Counted from the first letter of the stretch, positions 23,541 through 34,827 are shown. The stretch is 64,000 bases of DNA from Miscanthus floridulus (GCF_019320115.1 NC_089593.1:10550386-10614385), one strand, 5' to 3'. Notes: a model not told the origin generated them from the sequence alone. Translations and numbers: made by a program.

Positions 23541-24260
23541 AAAAGATGCTTGAGCCCGCCGATGAGGGTAGCTAATAAGCTAACACCCGAACCAAAAAGC
23601 AACACGGCTAATAATATGCCTGAGCATACCGGCCGAGAGCAAAAAAGCTGAAAAGATGCTTGAGCCCGCCGATGAGGGTAGCTAACAAGCTAACACCCGA
23701 ACCAAAAAGCAACACGGCTAATAATATGCCTGATCATACCGGCCAAGAGCAAAAAAGCTAAAAAGATGCTTGAGCCCGCCGATAAGGGTAGCTAACAAGC
23801 TAACACCCGAACCAAAAAGCAACACGGCTAATAATATGCCTGAGCATACCGGCCGAGAGCAAAAAAGCTAAAAGATGCTTGAGCCCGCCGATGAGGGTAG
23901 CTAAAAAGCTAACACCCGAACCAAAAAGCAACACGGCTAATAATATGCCTGAGCATACCAGGCGAGAGCAAAAAAGCTAAAAAGATGCTTGAGCCCGCCG
24001 ATGAGGGTAGCTAACAAGCTAACACCCGAACCAAAAAGCAACATGGCTAATAATATGCCTGAGCATACCGGCCGAGAGCAAAAGAGCTGAAAAGATACTT
24101 GAGCCCACCGATGAGGGTAGCTAATAAGATAACACCTGAACCAAAAAGCAAAATGGCTAATAGTATGCCTGAGCATTCCGGTCGAGAGCAAAAGAGCTCA
24201 AAAGATGCTTGAGCCCGCCGATGAGGGTAGCTAATAAGCTAACACCCGCTAGTCCTAAGA
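23541..24260 (+). repeat. Tandem array, 110-bp unit, about 6.5 copies
   Basis: Copies begin AAAAGATGCTTGAGCCCGCC at 23541, 23651, 23761, about 23870, 23980, 24090 (variant) and 24200. Period is 110 bp and units are highly similar; the last is truncated. It lies between the gag remnant and the 3' half, where pol would normally be. Confidence 0.95.
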
Positions 24261-24282
24261 CTTTCCAGTACCAACAAGATCA

Positions 24283-24610
24283 AGAAAGGTTGTCAACACA
24301 ACAATATACATATATCGAGTAGTTTACATGGCGCAGACGAAAGCCAGACAAACACTCGACAAATCAATAAAGTTTGTCAAGACAACAATCTACAAATACT
24401 GAGTTGTTTACACGGCGCAGATGAAAGCCAGACAAGCACTCGACAAATCAAGAAAATTTGTCAAGACAACGATCTACAAATACCGAGTTGTTTACACGGC
24501 GCAGATGAAAGCCAGACAAGTACTCGACAAATCAAGAAAGTTTGTCAAGACAACGAACTACAAATGCCGAGTTGTTTACACAGTGCAGACAAAAGCATGA
24601 CAAGCACTTG
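24283..24610 (+). repeat. Tandem array, 84-bp unit, about 3.7 copies
   Basis: Copies are marked by TTTGTCAAGACAAC at 24373, 24457 and 24541, with a diverged first copy near 24289. The array directly follows the 110-bp array. Confidence 0.9.
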
Positions 24611-25574
24611 ACAAAGTCAAAGACATCCAGACAAAGAAGACATCAACGAAAAATAAAGGATCTTCATTCAAAAAGAAGTATAATATTCTATTAAAAAAGA
24701 TCTTGTTTTTTGAAACAAGCCAGTTGTCTGACTACTCGTCACAGTTTCCGACTACTTTGGCTGCGGTGACCAACTACTCGACAGCTCATGTCCAAGTACT
24801 CGCAAGCTGATGCTCAGGGGCTACAACCACTAGGGGTCTCCTGAGCGCAAAATGTCAGGATCACACGCTGATTCTACCACGCGGTCCGTCAATCAAATTG
24901 ATTTACCTGGGTTGCTGAGGCCTTAATCCGTGAAGCCCACTCACCGGAAAGGGAACCATTTTCTAGGACCACGTCATCAAATAAGGAGCTCGCCCACCGC
25001 TAGCTGTCTTACTTGACCACTGCTTCAGTTGGGTGAGACACACGCCCCACGCTTGTCTTACTCGGTTGCTGCTCTAGAAGTCGCCAGGACGTCCAACTAC
25101 TCGGCCGCTGGTAATCGACTACTCGGTTGGGGTAATCAACTACTCGACAGCTAAGGTCGACCTTAGTTGCGGTGATTTGGAAATTCTAAGGTGGGGGTGA
25201 TACGGGGTCTCCGGTGAGGGGACTGCCCACCCGAAGCCTTTTGACGGATTATCTAGGTTGCCTTACTTGGATCGAATCATGGTCGAACGAGAAGATTTTG
25301 TGTTAGCAAGATGAGCGCGAATATGAGGAATGCACGTGCATATTTATATGTACTTTCATTACTCAAGCGAAACAAAGGAAGAGGCATGACATACAGCAGC
25401 ATGCAAGAAGACATCAAGCACGCAAGATAATTATGGAAAGTACTCGGTGGCGCAACTGTGTTGACTTGCAATGGTATATGGATAGCCTACTGTAGTTCGC
25501 GGGTTACTTGGATACACCCTTGAGAATGTCTACAAGATCCTACATATCCTCAGAAGAGGTTTTCAGTTCTTTGA

Positions 25575-26020
25575 ACAACTCAACTTTTTGTTCCAAATAG
25601 CAAGAGGCTCGGGGGCTACACTCAGTGAGTGTACTTTTTCTTCCGAAAAGCGCACAACACTCAGAAGACTTCTTCAAGACAGGAGTTTTCAAACAACATA
25701 AGATTCAAGACCCTCCAACTTTTTGTTCCAAATAGTAAGAGGCTCAGGGAGCTACACTCAGTGAGTGCACTTTTTTCTTCGAAAAAGCGCACGTCACCGA
25801 GAAGACTTCTTCAAGACAGACCACTTTAAGGCCTCACGACAAAAAGAACCCGGACCGATCTATACCCGGGTATATGCTCGGGAGCCATTCGACGAAGAAT
25901 CAGAGCAAGTTCAAGACAAGACCCTCCAGCTCCTTGTTCCAAATAGCAAGAGGCTCGGGGGCTACACCAAGATGGGAGTACTTTTTTCTTCAAAAAAGGT
26001 ACACACCACGCGAAGATCTC
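25575..26020 (+). repeat. Triplicated 3' block with polypurine-like core
   Basis: Three imperfect copies contain TTCCAAATAGCAAGAGGCTC, then GGGGGCTACA (first bases near 25590, 25722 and 25937). Each has the GCTCGGGGGCT-like purine core that also precedes the 3' LTR, so they could act as additional plus-strand priming sites. Confidence 0.7.
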
Positions 26021-26138
26021 ACGAAGCGCTACACTGGTTCGCTCAAGAAAGAACTCGAACGACGCTTGTTCCTGCTCGACAAGACCTGAAGGAACAAGAC
26101 GAGGCTTCCAGAGCTCAACCATGAAGTGCTCGGGGGCT

Positions 26139-26538
26139 TATCGGTGCGGGACCCATGGGATACCCCGCAAGGAAGGGGGAAGATCTAGTCTAACTATGAT
26201 TCTTCCCATGTAATCTTAGTTGTAGTATTATTCTGTAATCCTACTAGAAACTCTCATTGTAAACCGACTAGGATTCTGACCTCCTGACTATATAAAGGAG
26301 GGCAGGGCTCCTTAGATGGGGAGTTAGGAGAACAATTGTACGACAACACAACACTTTACAATCAATCCAACGCAAAGGCTAACGCCGACTACGTGCTGTT
26401 ACTCGATCTACGATCGAGGGTCCGAACCAGGATAAATCGACTGTCTCTTGCGTTAACCATCGAGTTCCACATACGCTGAAGCCCGAACATACTGCCCCGG
26501 GACCCCCGTGGCAGGCTATCAATGGTAAAACATCGACA
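26139..26538 (+). repeat. 3' LTR of the non-autonomous element
   Basis: It differs from the 5' LTR by a G-to-A change in its second base (TATCGG instead of TGTCGG) and a few small differences, which suggests a moderately recent insertion. Confidence 0.9.
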
Positions 26539-26543
26539 GTATG

Positions 26544-27835
26544 ATCATTTTTTTTACCTACAGTGCCGACGTAGTATATATAGAATAACTCGCTAGTACA
26601 AATGGCGATAAATCAAAATATCACCACATGGCGGCGCCTTGTAACTATTAGGGCCTAACATTTCCCCATTTTGATTGAGATGGCGATTTTTAGTCAATCC
26701 CATATGAAATGGATTCTAAAGAACACGTTGCCACAAAAAATGGTGAGAACTTGGTCGGTTAGATTGCGTTTGATCTGGTTCGTCACATGGAACACAGTAC
26801 ACCGCCCAAAAGTGAGAACCGATCAAGGATCGATTGGCGGAGGCACACGAGAGCAGCACGGCACGCGAGAGCAGCACGCCTTGCCATGTAGATGCCGTCA
26901 TAGGAGATTACCTACTTGCCCTTCATTTAAAAAATGAAAATAACGATATAATATAGGTACTGGTTCTACCTACGCCATTTTGATAGTGTCCCTAGCTATT
27001 TGGTACTTTATCGAACTGTTCAATCTCTCTTGATGGATGATTCATATATTTTTTAGGCTTTGTTTGGGGGCTACGGCTGGAGTAGAAGAAATTTGTTGGA
27101 CCAATAAAAGTAGTGTCTGGAGTAGAAGAAATTTGTTGGACCAATAAAAGTACAGGTGACCGGGTGAGCACCCAACTTCAAAATGGTGCTCCTGCGGGAG
27201 TTGCTCTCAGTGCTTTTAGGAACTGAGATTACATTGCTTTCCGACAATACGTAAAGACGTTTGACGCATACCACGGTGGATGGTTCTATGAGTTCAATAA
27301 ATACTCCGAATGCCTGCCCTACTACTGGGAGTACAAATAAATTTATTTGGTCGACCTTGCTTTGCCAACCCCAGGCGTGTTCTCAACCACCATTCCTATT
27401 TAATTAAAGATGAGGATCGGATACCCCTCAGCTCATCTTAGTAGCTTACTGTGTAAGCAACTAAGTATATGCAATAATCAAAGCATATAACGACATAATT
27501 TGAGATATCACTGGGATTCACACATCGTTTCTTTGTTTCGCTTCTTTTCACAAAGCACTTCCTTCCTTTAAGCTGGACTAGAAAACACAAAGAGCCTATA
27601 CATACGTGCTGCACGCGCGAGGAGTCTGAAATCCTTTGCATTGTGGTGCATGCAGCTCCTCGTGGTCGTCGTCATCCGTCTTCAACAAATAAATCACTAA
27701 AGAGCTTGTGATTTCACCCAAGGAGTTTGAATTAGCAGGGTCCTGTCCTCATTGCCTGCTGGAACAAGGGAATTTCTCAGCAACCAAATAGGGACTCACC
27801 GACACGATGATCCACTATTTACTCGTACTAGCGTA
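26544..27835. other. Spacer with a 40-bp tandem duplication
   Basis: No gene recognised. A 40-bp unit starting AGTAGAAGAAATTTGTTGGA is repeated at 27081-27120 and 27121-27151. The sequence just before it (TTTGTTTGGGGGCTACGGCTGG) is of a type common at grass DNA-transposon ends. Confidence 0.5.
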
Positions 27836-27977
27836 CTATCTTTGTCTCACAAAGGATGCAATTTTGAATTTGGTGAAACTACCTTAAATTCGACTAAGTT
27901 TATAGGAAATAATATCAATATTTGCGAAATTTAAGCCTAAGCAAATTTTTTAATTCATTTTTTTGAGACGGAGAGAG
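27836..27977. mobile_element. Stowaway-type MITE
   Basis: Inverted ends TATCTTTGTCTCA and TGAGACGGAGAGAG are flanked by TA on both sides (27834-27835, 27978-27979). About 142 bp, noncoding, AT-rich, as usual for Tc1/mariner-derived Stowaway elements of grasses. Confidence 0.75.
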
Positions 27978-27979
27978 TA

Positions 27980-28729
27980 CACATATATTTAATGCTTGTG
28001 CGATCATGAAAAATGTTTCCTTAACCACTCTTATACTAATAATAACACTATAATGTTTTAAAATTATGTTTATATCCATGACAATAATTTATATAACTTT
28101 GTATTCATAGTAAAACACTACGAACTATTTATATTCATAGTATAGTTGTGAGCCATTTTTTAATACAAAAGTAACACTACATATACACAACTGTTGATAA
28201 GAAAATCCAACATATTGAGTAGTGGAGGTTAGTAGGTCTCTCTTGTTTTAAGATTCTTGTGGAGTAAACTTAGATTATTAGAGCTAAACATTAATATCCT
28301 CTCGAATTTATCCCAATGGCCCTTCCTAGATCTCCAATCTTCATCGCCAGTCTTGAGGGCTATGGTGCAGGCTTAAACGATCATTTATGCTATTGTAGTA
28401 ATCAAGAGTGCACTGTAAATCTTCAGAATTATTTTTCACACAAATTAAAAAAAGGATGGTTTTCCATAAAAGGTACAATAAGCATATGCGTTTCAACTTT
28501 TAACTTGAGGATAAAAAACTTAGAGCAACTTATTAGAAAAAAAATTCAAAAGTCAAAATCTAGATTCATGACGTCATGGTTGCAACAAGAGCCACCATAA
28601 CTTCAGTTAAGGTTTTACTAATAAATGCATATAGAAGATATACAGATACATAGAGTAATTGTTAAGTTTACCATATCTGGATAGAGATTATAGAGTATAT
28701 CTATACTCGTATTGTGTTAAAAAATGAAT
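27980..28729. other. AT-rich spacer, no gene seen
   Basis: A 94-codon plus frame at 28316-28600 has no recognisable domain and AT-rich codon use, so I do not call it a gene. Confidence 0.5.
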
Positions 28730-30570
28730 AAAGAGAAAAACATAAAAATAATTAACTTTTGTTGGTTGTAGGTATTAATAAGAACTTCTATTGTTTGTCT
28801 TTTGATTCTTGAAAATAGTGTTATCCTAAATAACAAATGTAAACAGTCGATCACCATTTATTTACTATTCAAACTATTTATATGTTGTTTAAATGGAGTT
28901 AAATAGTCTAAACGGTTTTGTATAGCACTACTATACATATTTATATATGTAAAGTTAAAATATACAAGAAAGTATACACATTTATATAAAAAAATATGTA
29001 TTATAGAAAATAGATTTTTTACGACTATTTAGGGACTAAAACAACAAGGTTGATCATCATTTACTGTTTAAATGTTGTTTAAATGGCCCAAATGACCATT
29101 TAGGAGAACCGTGCCTAAAATTCGACCCCATGTATATGAGCACACTTTGTTGGAATAGTTTATCAGCATTAGATTTCCAAATGACATAATTCAAAAACCA
29201 ATACTTTAAATCCTTAGATGTTTTGAGTAACTCCATTTTTTCACAATTTTATTTTAGATATCAAATTAGAAAAAAATAAAGGAATCTGATTTTCACAACT
29301 CTGGATTCTTGTTTTAGGACATTAGAAGAGAACTGAAGTTATAGATCCAATTTTGATTTTGTTGAAACAACCAAGCTTTGAGATTTGAAAAAACATTAGA
29401 AAATTTCAGGGGAGTAAAGCCCCGTGGAATTGAATGAAAGCAAACGCACACACAAGGATTAATATTCCAGTATATCAGTAACAAACTATACACCTTGTAA
29501 TCTCACATAGAAGATCACAGTGAAGCACCAGGCAAGGTAAGCTGAAATTTTAATAAGCTGCTCGTAAACAAACGAAATTAAAGGCATCCACTTTGTTCTG
29601 GAGCACATGATCCTTTTGGTAAAAAGACCCACCATGGAAAGCCAGAAAGACATGCATGCATTTTTCTTAAAGAGAAAAAGCATAAAAAATATTAACTTTT
29701 GTTAGTTGTAGGTATTAATAAGGACTTCTACTGTTTGTCTCTTGAAAATGGTGTTATCCTAACTAATAAATGGTAAACAACCGATCACCATTTATTTACT
29801 GTTCAGACCATTTATATGGTGTTTATGGAGTTAAACAGTATAAACGATTTTGTATAGTACTACTAAATATACATATTTATATTTATATATGTAAAGTTCA
29901 AATATACAAGAAAGTATACACATTTTTGTATGTTAAAAATATGTATTATAGAAAATATATTTTTATGACTTTTAGGGACTAAACAACAAGGTTGAACATC
30001 ATTTACTGTTTAAATATTGTTTAAATGGCCCAAATGACCATTAATTCGACCCCTTGTATGAGCACAATTTCATGGAATAGTTTGTCAATTTTAGATTTCA
30101 AAATGACATAATTCAAAAACCAATACTTTAAATCCTTAGATATTTTGGGTAACTCCAAATTTTCAAATTTTATTTTGGGTATCAAATTAGAAAAAAAAAA
30201 CTAAAGGGATCTGATTTTTACAACTCTAGATTCTTTTTTTAGGACATTAGAGAAACTAAAGTTAGAGATCCAATTTTGATTTTGTTGAAACAAGAAGCTT
30301 TGAGATTTGAAAAACATTACCAGATCCACGAAATGAAAGCAAACGCACACAAGGATTATTCCAGACACGCGTTTCAGTAATATAAACTATACACCTTGTA
30401 ATCTCACATAGAAGATCACAGTGAAGCACAAGGCAAGGTAAGCTGAATTTCTAATAAGCTGCTCATAAACAAACGAAATTAAAGGCATCCACTTTGTTCT
30501 CGAGCACATGATCCTTTTGTAAGACCCACCATGGAAAGCCAGAAAGACATGAATGCATTTTTCTTAATGC
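28730..30570 (+). repeat. Direct tandem duplication of about 0.93 kb
   Basis: Copy 1 (about 28730-29660) and copy 2 (about 29665-30570) share, in the same order, the block from AACTTTTGTTGGTTGTAGG to the block ending in ACCATGGAAAGCCAGAAAGA. They have many small indels and substitutions, so this is an older duplication. No coding content recognised. It lies just upstream of the apyrase pseudogene. Confidence 0.85.
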
Positions 30571-30905
30571 AGTTAATAAAGTTCATATAAGGGAAAAATA
30601 CGTAATTAAACATGAACGTGGTATGCAAGCATGAGAGATTCGTGAAATGCAGAGCAAATTGTGTAACATAGCTTGCGTAGGCAATGATCATATATACCGT
30701 GGTAGCTATGGCATGGTCGCGAAAAAAAAAAGCATATATACCTGTAAGTTACACATGGGACATGGCTGTAACATGTGAGGTCGTTCATTCCCATGTAAAA
30801 ACCTCCCATGAGCGAAAGTTTAGAAGGCCAGCAGGGGTACCACTTGCATGGATCAACAAGAGGTCAAGAGCACTCAGCACTCGGTAGCTAGCAGCGTAGC
30901 TAGCA
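30571..30905 (+). promoter_or_regulatory. 5' flank of the apyrase pseudogene
   Basis: Immediate upstream region of the ATG at 30906. TATATA-like stretches occur near 30690 and 30733. No other element was identified. Confidence 0.35.
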
Positions 30906-30920
30906 ATGGCAGCCCCTGTG

Positions 30921-32271
30921 CACTGTGTTTTCTCGGACACTCAGCAAACCATCTCTTTGCCGAGTGCCAAACTAAAGACACTCAGCAAATATTCTGACAC
31001 TCGGCAAACTATCTGTTTGCCGAGTGTCTTACTAGAAAACACTCGGCAAACATTCTGACACTCGGCAATTCTACTGAAAAACACTCGGCAAACTCCGGCA
31101 CTCGGCAAATATGGTAAAAACACTCGGCAAATTACGACACTCGACAAACATCGCGCCACGTGTCCCTCCATGAAATGAGAAAAATAAAAAAAATAAAAAA
31201 ACTTTGCCTAGCGTTAGATCTAGGACACTCTGGCAAACACTGCTTTGCCGGGTGCCAGATCCAGGGCACTCGGCAAAGCCCCGCCCGCCGCACACTTAAC
31301 ACGCACGCACACCCCCTCCTTCCCTGCCCCCGCTCCCCTCTCCCTGCCCGCCACTCCCCTCCTCTCGCCGGCGCCACCCCCTCCTTCCCCGGCCGCCGCC
31401 CCCTCCCTCCCTCCCCTCCTCCCTTTCCGGCGCCGACGTGCCCCTCTCCTCTCTCTCCGGCACGCCCCCCTCCCCTCCCTCCCCTCCTCCCTCTCCGGCG
31501 CTGGCGCAGCCCCGCCCTCCCCTCCCTCTCCGCCGCGCCCCCCTCCGCTCCCTCTCCGGTGCGGCCCCGCCCTCCCCTCACTAGATCTGCCCAGCCCTCA
31601 GCTCCCCTCCCTCCTCCCCTCCCTCCTCCCTGCCTCCTCCCCAGATCCTCCCGCCCGCGCCCTCTCTCCGACGCCGCCGCGCCGCTCCCCTCCCTCCCCT
31701 CCTCCGGCGCACCCCTCCCCTCCCTCTCCGGCACGGCCCACCTCCCCTCCCTCTCCGGATCCGGGCACCGCCCCTCCCCTCCTCCTCCTCCCCGGATTCA
31801 GCCGCCGCCGCTCCCCCTCTCTCTCCTGGTGGCGGCGTGGTGGTGGTGGTGGCGTGGCATCGGCGGGAGGCGTGGTGGTGGTGGTGGCGTGGCGTCGACG
31901 GGAGACGTGGTGGTGGTGGTGGCGTGTTGGCGGCGGGCGTGGTGGCGACGGGCGTGTCGGCCGCAGGCGTGGCGGCGGCTGGCATGTTGGCGGTGGGCGT
32001 GGTGGCAAGCGCAGGAGCTGCGCGAGCAAATCGAGCGCGAGGAGGCGATGAGCTCGCCGGCGATGGCGGCGGCGCTGTTGGTGGAGGGGCTGGCGTGGTG
32101 GTGCTGTTTTTTTTGGAAAAATATTTGCCGAGTGTTGCCGAGTGCACGATAGAAAACACTCGGCAAAGAAACCTTTGCCGGCACTGTGTACGCCGAGTGC
32201 CATTTGCCGAGTATTTTTTGGGCTTTGCCGTGTGCCGTGGACACACGGCAAAGCTAGGCATTCCGGTAGTG
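30921..32271. mobile_element. Non-autonomous CACTA element inserted after codon 5 of the apyrase
   Basis: The left end is CACTGTG at 30921. The right end is CCGGTAGTG finishing at 32271. It is flanked by the 3-bp duplication GTG (30918-30920, 32272-32274), which is the length expected for CACTA elements. Both ends carry arrays of the subterminal motif TTTGCCGAGTG and its complement (30945-31275 and 32110-32265). The interior (31277-32100) is a C-rich, Pro-like low-complexity tract followed by GGTGGTGGCGTGG repeats. No transposase. The left end deviates from CACTA at its fifth base. Confidence 0.85.
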
Positions 32272-32557
32272 GTGGCAGCAGTAGTGCTCCTCCTCTTCCT
32301 CCTGCAACTAGCCTCCCTGTACCCCAGCAGCGTGATCCTTGCCGATGCTGGTGCTTGGTCGAAAGGCGGGCCTCCTCGTCATGGACGACACCGACGAGCC
32401 AGCGGCGGAGAGTATTAATGCGGCGCGGCGGCTGGGCCTGGGGAGGTACGCCGTGATCTTTGACGTCGGCAGCACGGGGACCCGGATGCACGTCTTCAGG
32501 TTCGACAACAAGATGGACCTCGTCGGGATTGGCCACGCCATCGAGTTCTTCGCCAAG
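32272..32557 (+). pseudogene. Apyrase exon 1, copy A
   Basis: It continues from the GTG target duplication with the hydrophobic anchor and conserved region 1 and ends at the donor GTA (32558). One extra T near 32348-32349 shifts the frame between the anchor and the D-x-G-S-T-G-T-R motif. Copy B lacks this base. Confidence 0.85.
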
Positions 32558-32695
32558 GTATAGCCTCATCACTAGCAGAACGATGAACCCGTTTTTTTCC
32601 CTCTCTCCGTTTTCTTTTGGCCGGTAGTACAAGAACAAAAGCTGCCAGTGCATGTATAGTGTGTACACTTCTAACGAGAGTAAACATATATGTTA

Positions 32696-32978
32696 AGAAA
32701 ACTCGACCGGTGAGGGAAGAACCGTCCCTCACGGACAATGTCATAGGAAGGGACCGTATGACCCCGGTCGAGAAAACCCCCGAACCCTGGCATATGCCCC
32801 GAAGGGCTGAGTGAACCGGGACAGATCATCAGGCCGGAGCCGACGCAGTCACCAGGCTCGCGTGCACAGCGAGGGGATTTTTTTGGGTGGGTACCGGATA
32901 TTCTGCCCCCACCGGGGCTCGAACTCCGGTCGGCAGGCTGAGGCCTTAAGCCTCACCGCCTGGCCAGTCGAGCCGAAG
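32696..32978 (-). mobile_element. tRNA-derived SINE in apyrase intron 1, copy A
   Basis: The minus-strand 5' end starts at 32978. A-box TGGCCAGGCGGTGAGG lies at about 32947-32962 and B-box GAGTTCGAGCCCC at about 32921-32934, followed by a tRNA-unrelated body and a T-rich 3' end. It is flanked by 10-bp duplications ATATATGTTA (32686-32695, 32979-32988). T-tailed tRNA SINEs are typical of grasses (p-SINE and Au types). Confidence 0.8.
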
Positions 32979-33029
32979 ATATATGTTATTGTTACTGATT
33001 GAGCAATGAGCTGTAGATGGGGAAAATTT

Positions 33030-33195
33030 GGTTTGATGGTCCTTACAATGTACCGTGGGCACCTACCATGGATTCATGACACGTGTGTATGTAAAATCGT
33101 CCATACACATGTGTGTTAGATAATTTTACATGCACACGTGTCATCAATTAGTGATAGGTGCCCACAGATATCCCGTGAGGATTGTCTCTATCGAT
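33030..33195. mobile_element. MITE in apyrase intron 1, copy A
   Basis: Inverted repeats GTGGGCACCTACCATGGATT and its imperfect complement ending GGTGCCCAC, with inner arms ACACGTGTGTATGTAAAAT and ATTTTACATGCACACGTGT. It forms one long hairpin. Family not identified. Confidence 0.6.
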
Positions 33196-33777
33196 TTTTT
33201 TTCTATAGGTAGTACAATGCATTTATGCAGGGATTTTGATAGATAATGTAACATAATTCATGTCCTCGACATTGTTAATTTGTTGGTGCAGGTGAAACCT
33301 GGGCTAAGCTCATATGCGGGGCAACCCCAAGAGGCCGCAAACTCCATACTACTTCTCATCAAGAAGGCCAAGAGGGTTGTCCCTTCGCAGCTAATGGAAA
33401 ACCCCCCTCTTAAGCTAGGAGTATGGATTCACGACACGTGTGTATGTAAAATCGTCCATACACATGTGTGTTAGATAATTTTACATGCACACGTGTCATC
33501 AATTAGTGATAGGTGCCCAAAGATATCCCGTGAGGACTGTCTCTATCAATTTTTTTCTATAGGTAGTACAATGCATTTATGCAGGGATTTCGATAGATAA
33601 TGTAACATCATTCATGTCCTCGACATTGTTAATTGAGAAAATTTTCTATTTAGCCTCGAAAATAATGCTACTTTCCTATTTGATACCGAAACTGAAAATC
33701 TTTCCTATATGTCCTCAACTCAAGTTTTTATTTCTTATTTGACATTCCCGTCAGTTCCGTGAGCAACTACCGTTAGC
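33068..33777 (+). repeat. 355-bp tandem duplication including exon 2
   Basis: A unit starting at ATGGATTCATGACACG (33068) and ending with the exon 2 donor (33422) is followed at once by the next copy from 33423. That copy includes part of the MITE and the rest of intron 1 and is interrupted at 33634 by the Pack-MULE. The second exon 2 of that copy now lies at 39730, beyond the MULE. The end coordinate given here is where the unit would finish without the insertion. Confidence 0.75.
33292..33420 (+). pseudogene. Apyrase exon 2, first copy
   Basis: 129 bp, phase 0, starting [10 protein letters not shown] and ending K-L-G before the donor GTATGG. It differs from the third copy by a small change (E-N-P-P for E-K-T-P). 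Confidence 0.85.
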
Positions 33778-33779
33778 TG
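33635..33779 (+). repeat. Pack-MULE left TIR, copy A
   Basis: 145 bp, inverse of 39565-39709 with about two differences seen by eye. Confidence 0.85.
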
Positions 33780-33979
33780 CTGCAGTGGCATGCGGCAGCA
33801 TGCATGCGGGCATGCACGGCCACCACCGGGCGGGTACGCCACATGCATGCGCGCGCCAGCGCCAGCGCCAGAGCCAGGCAGGCACGGGCAGGGAAAGGGG
33901 CCGGACTACCGGAGCAGGCGTGCGCGCGCGCGCCCGTACGCGTCGCGTGCATGCGCAGGGGGAGGAGCTGGGTCGATGC

Positions 33980-34365
33980 GCTCCTGGTACGTCTCGTGGG
34001 CGTGGCGTGGGCCTGTCCCGGCGTCGTCCGGGCGTCCGCGTCAAGCAGCAGCGGGTTCAACGGCCCGACCGCGAAGAATCTCTGGCCCTGGAACGGCGGT
34101 TGCGCGGCGACCACGTCGATGAACTCGCCCTCTAGCGCGCGGCACGTGTTCATGACCAGGCCGGCGACGGGGCGCGGCCTCCTCCATCTGGAAGACGAAA
34201 TCCACGAACTCCTTGGACATGCAGGCGTTGGGGGGCAGGAACTTGAAGCCGTAGTCACTGATGAGCCGGTGCTCGGGGTCCAGCCACCCGAGGTCGTACG
34301 AGATGGAGGAGGTCGCCGAGCAGGTCGCCGCGGCCCTGAAGGGCAGCAAGCAGCGTTTCATCTGG
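33980..34365 (-). pseudogene. Captured UDP-glycosyltransferase fragment, copy A
   Basis: The minus strand encodes [20 protein letters not shown], then [15 protein letters not shown], and in another frame [19 protein letters not shown] and [11 protein letters not shown]. These are mid-protein motifs of plant family 1 glycosyltransferases, closest in style to zeatin O-glucosyltransferases. The C-terminal UDP-sugar binding box is absent. A frameshift near 34175 splits the fragment. No function expected. Confidence 0.7.
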
Positions 34366-34827
34366 GTCTGCGCAAAGCGCGCGCCTGGCGAAACTGCTTG
34401 ATTAATTGGCAGGGGGCTATGGCTCAGCTAGCTAGCGTGCATGTTGCACTTGCCCGTCCGCGAGAGTGATGGACGTACGTACGTACGTGACAGTTTTGAC
34501 GCGCTCATCTACGACATCTAGGCGGCGCTCGTGCCCACCATCCTTCACCCCGCCACCAGCTCCTGCCTCGCCGTGCTCGAGCTCGCCAGTCATCACCACC
34601 TCGCCCAGGCTCCACTTCGCCGCCGAGGTCATCAGTCTCCGCGAGCGCTGTCCGCTGCTACTTCTGCCTCGCCGAGGTGCATTTAACTCTAAAAATAACA
34701 AACGGCTAGCTACCATGCAATGCATCTATCTGAGGCATACTGCTAGTCTGTGTATATAATGACCACTCTGCAATCTGAAGATCCTTGTGCGGAATTCCAC
34801 TGCCAGTCTGTAATTGATACTTGAGAG

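Larger units (their letters stand above)
21873..26538 (+). mobile_element. Complete non-autonomous LTR retrotransposon related to the Tat lineage
   Basis: The two LTRs (21873-22279 and 26139-26538) are flanked by identical 5-bp duplications GTATG (21868-21872, 26539-26543). A primer binding site TGGCGCGCCAGGTAGGGG starts at 22282, and a purine-rich tract ending GCTCGGGGGCT precedes the right LTR. Only a short gag-like ORF is present; protease, RT, RNase H and integrase are absent. The primer site, a TATA box of type CTATATAAAGGAGGGC, and the gag N-terminal style match Tat-lineage elements, which would have to supply enzymes in trans, as known for the rice pair Dasheng/RIRE2. Confidence 0.85.

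Noticed and set aside
23541..24610. CRISPR-like regular repeats
   Set aside because: Units are 110 and 84 bp with no unique spacers, in a plant LTR element. They are ordinary tandem repeats.
14530..26980. One large CACTA element from the terminus at 14530 to a TAGTG-like end near 26977
   Set aside because: The putative right end (CCATTTTGATAGTG) does not match the left terminal repeat, and the 3-bp flanks (GAT and TCC) differ.
28316..28600. 94-codon plus-strand ORF
   Set aside because: AT-rich codon use, no domain, no promoter or neighbour support.
31160..32668. Long Pro-, Ser- and Arg-rich frames on both strands (up to 356 codons), repeated at 35287-36303
   Set aside because: They translate the C-rich low-complexity interior and GGTGG repeats of the CACTA element, partly running into apyrase exon 1 in the wrong frame. 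No domain is visible.
32900..32978. tRNA gene on the minus strand
   Set aside because: A and B boxes are present but no full cloverleaf or anticodon arm is seen, and the sequence continues into a SINE body with target duplications.
33785..34469. Plus-strand frames of 110-221 codons, duplicated at 37632-38316
   Set aside because: They are opposite-strand shadows of the captured glycosyltransferase fragment; only the minus strand shows family motifs.
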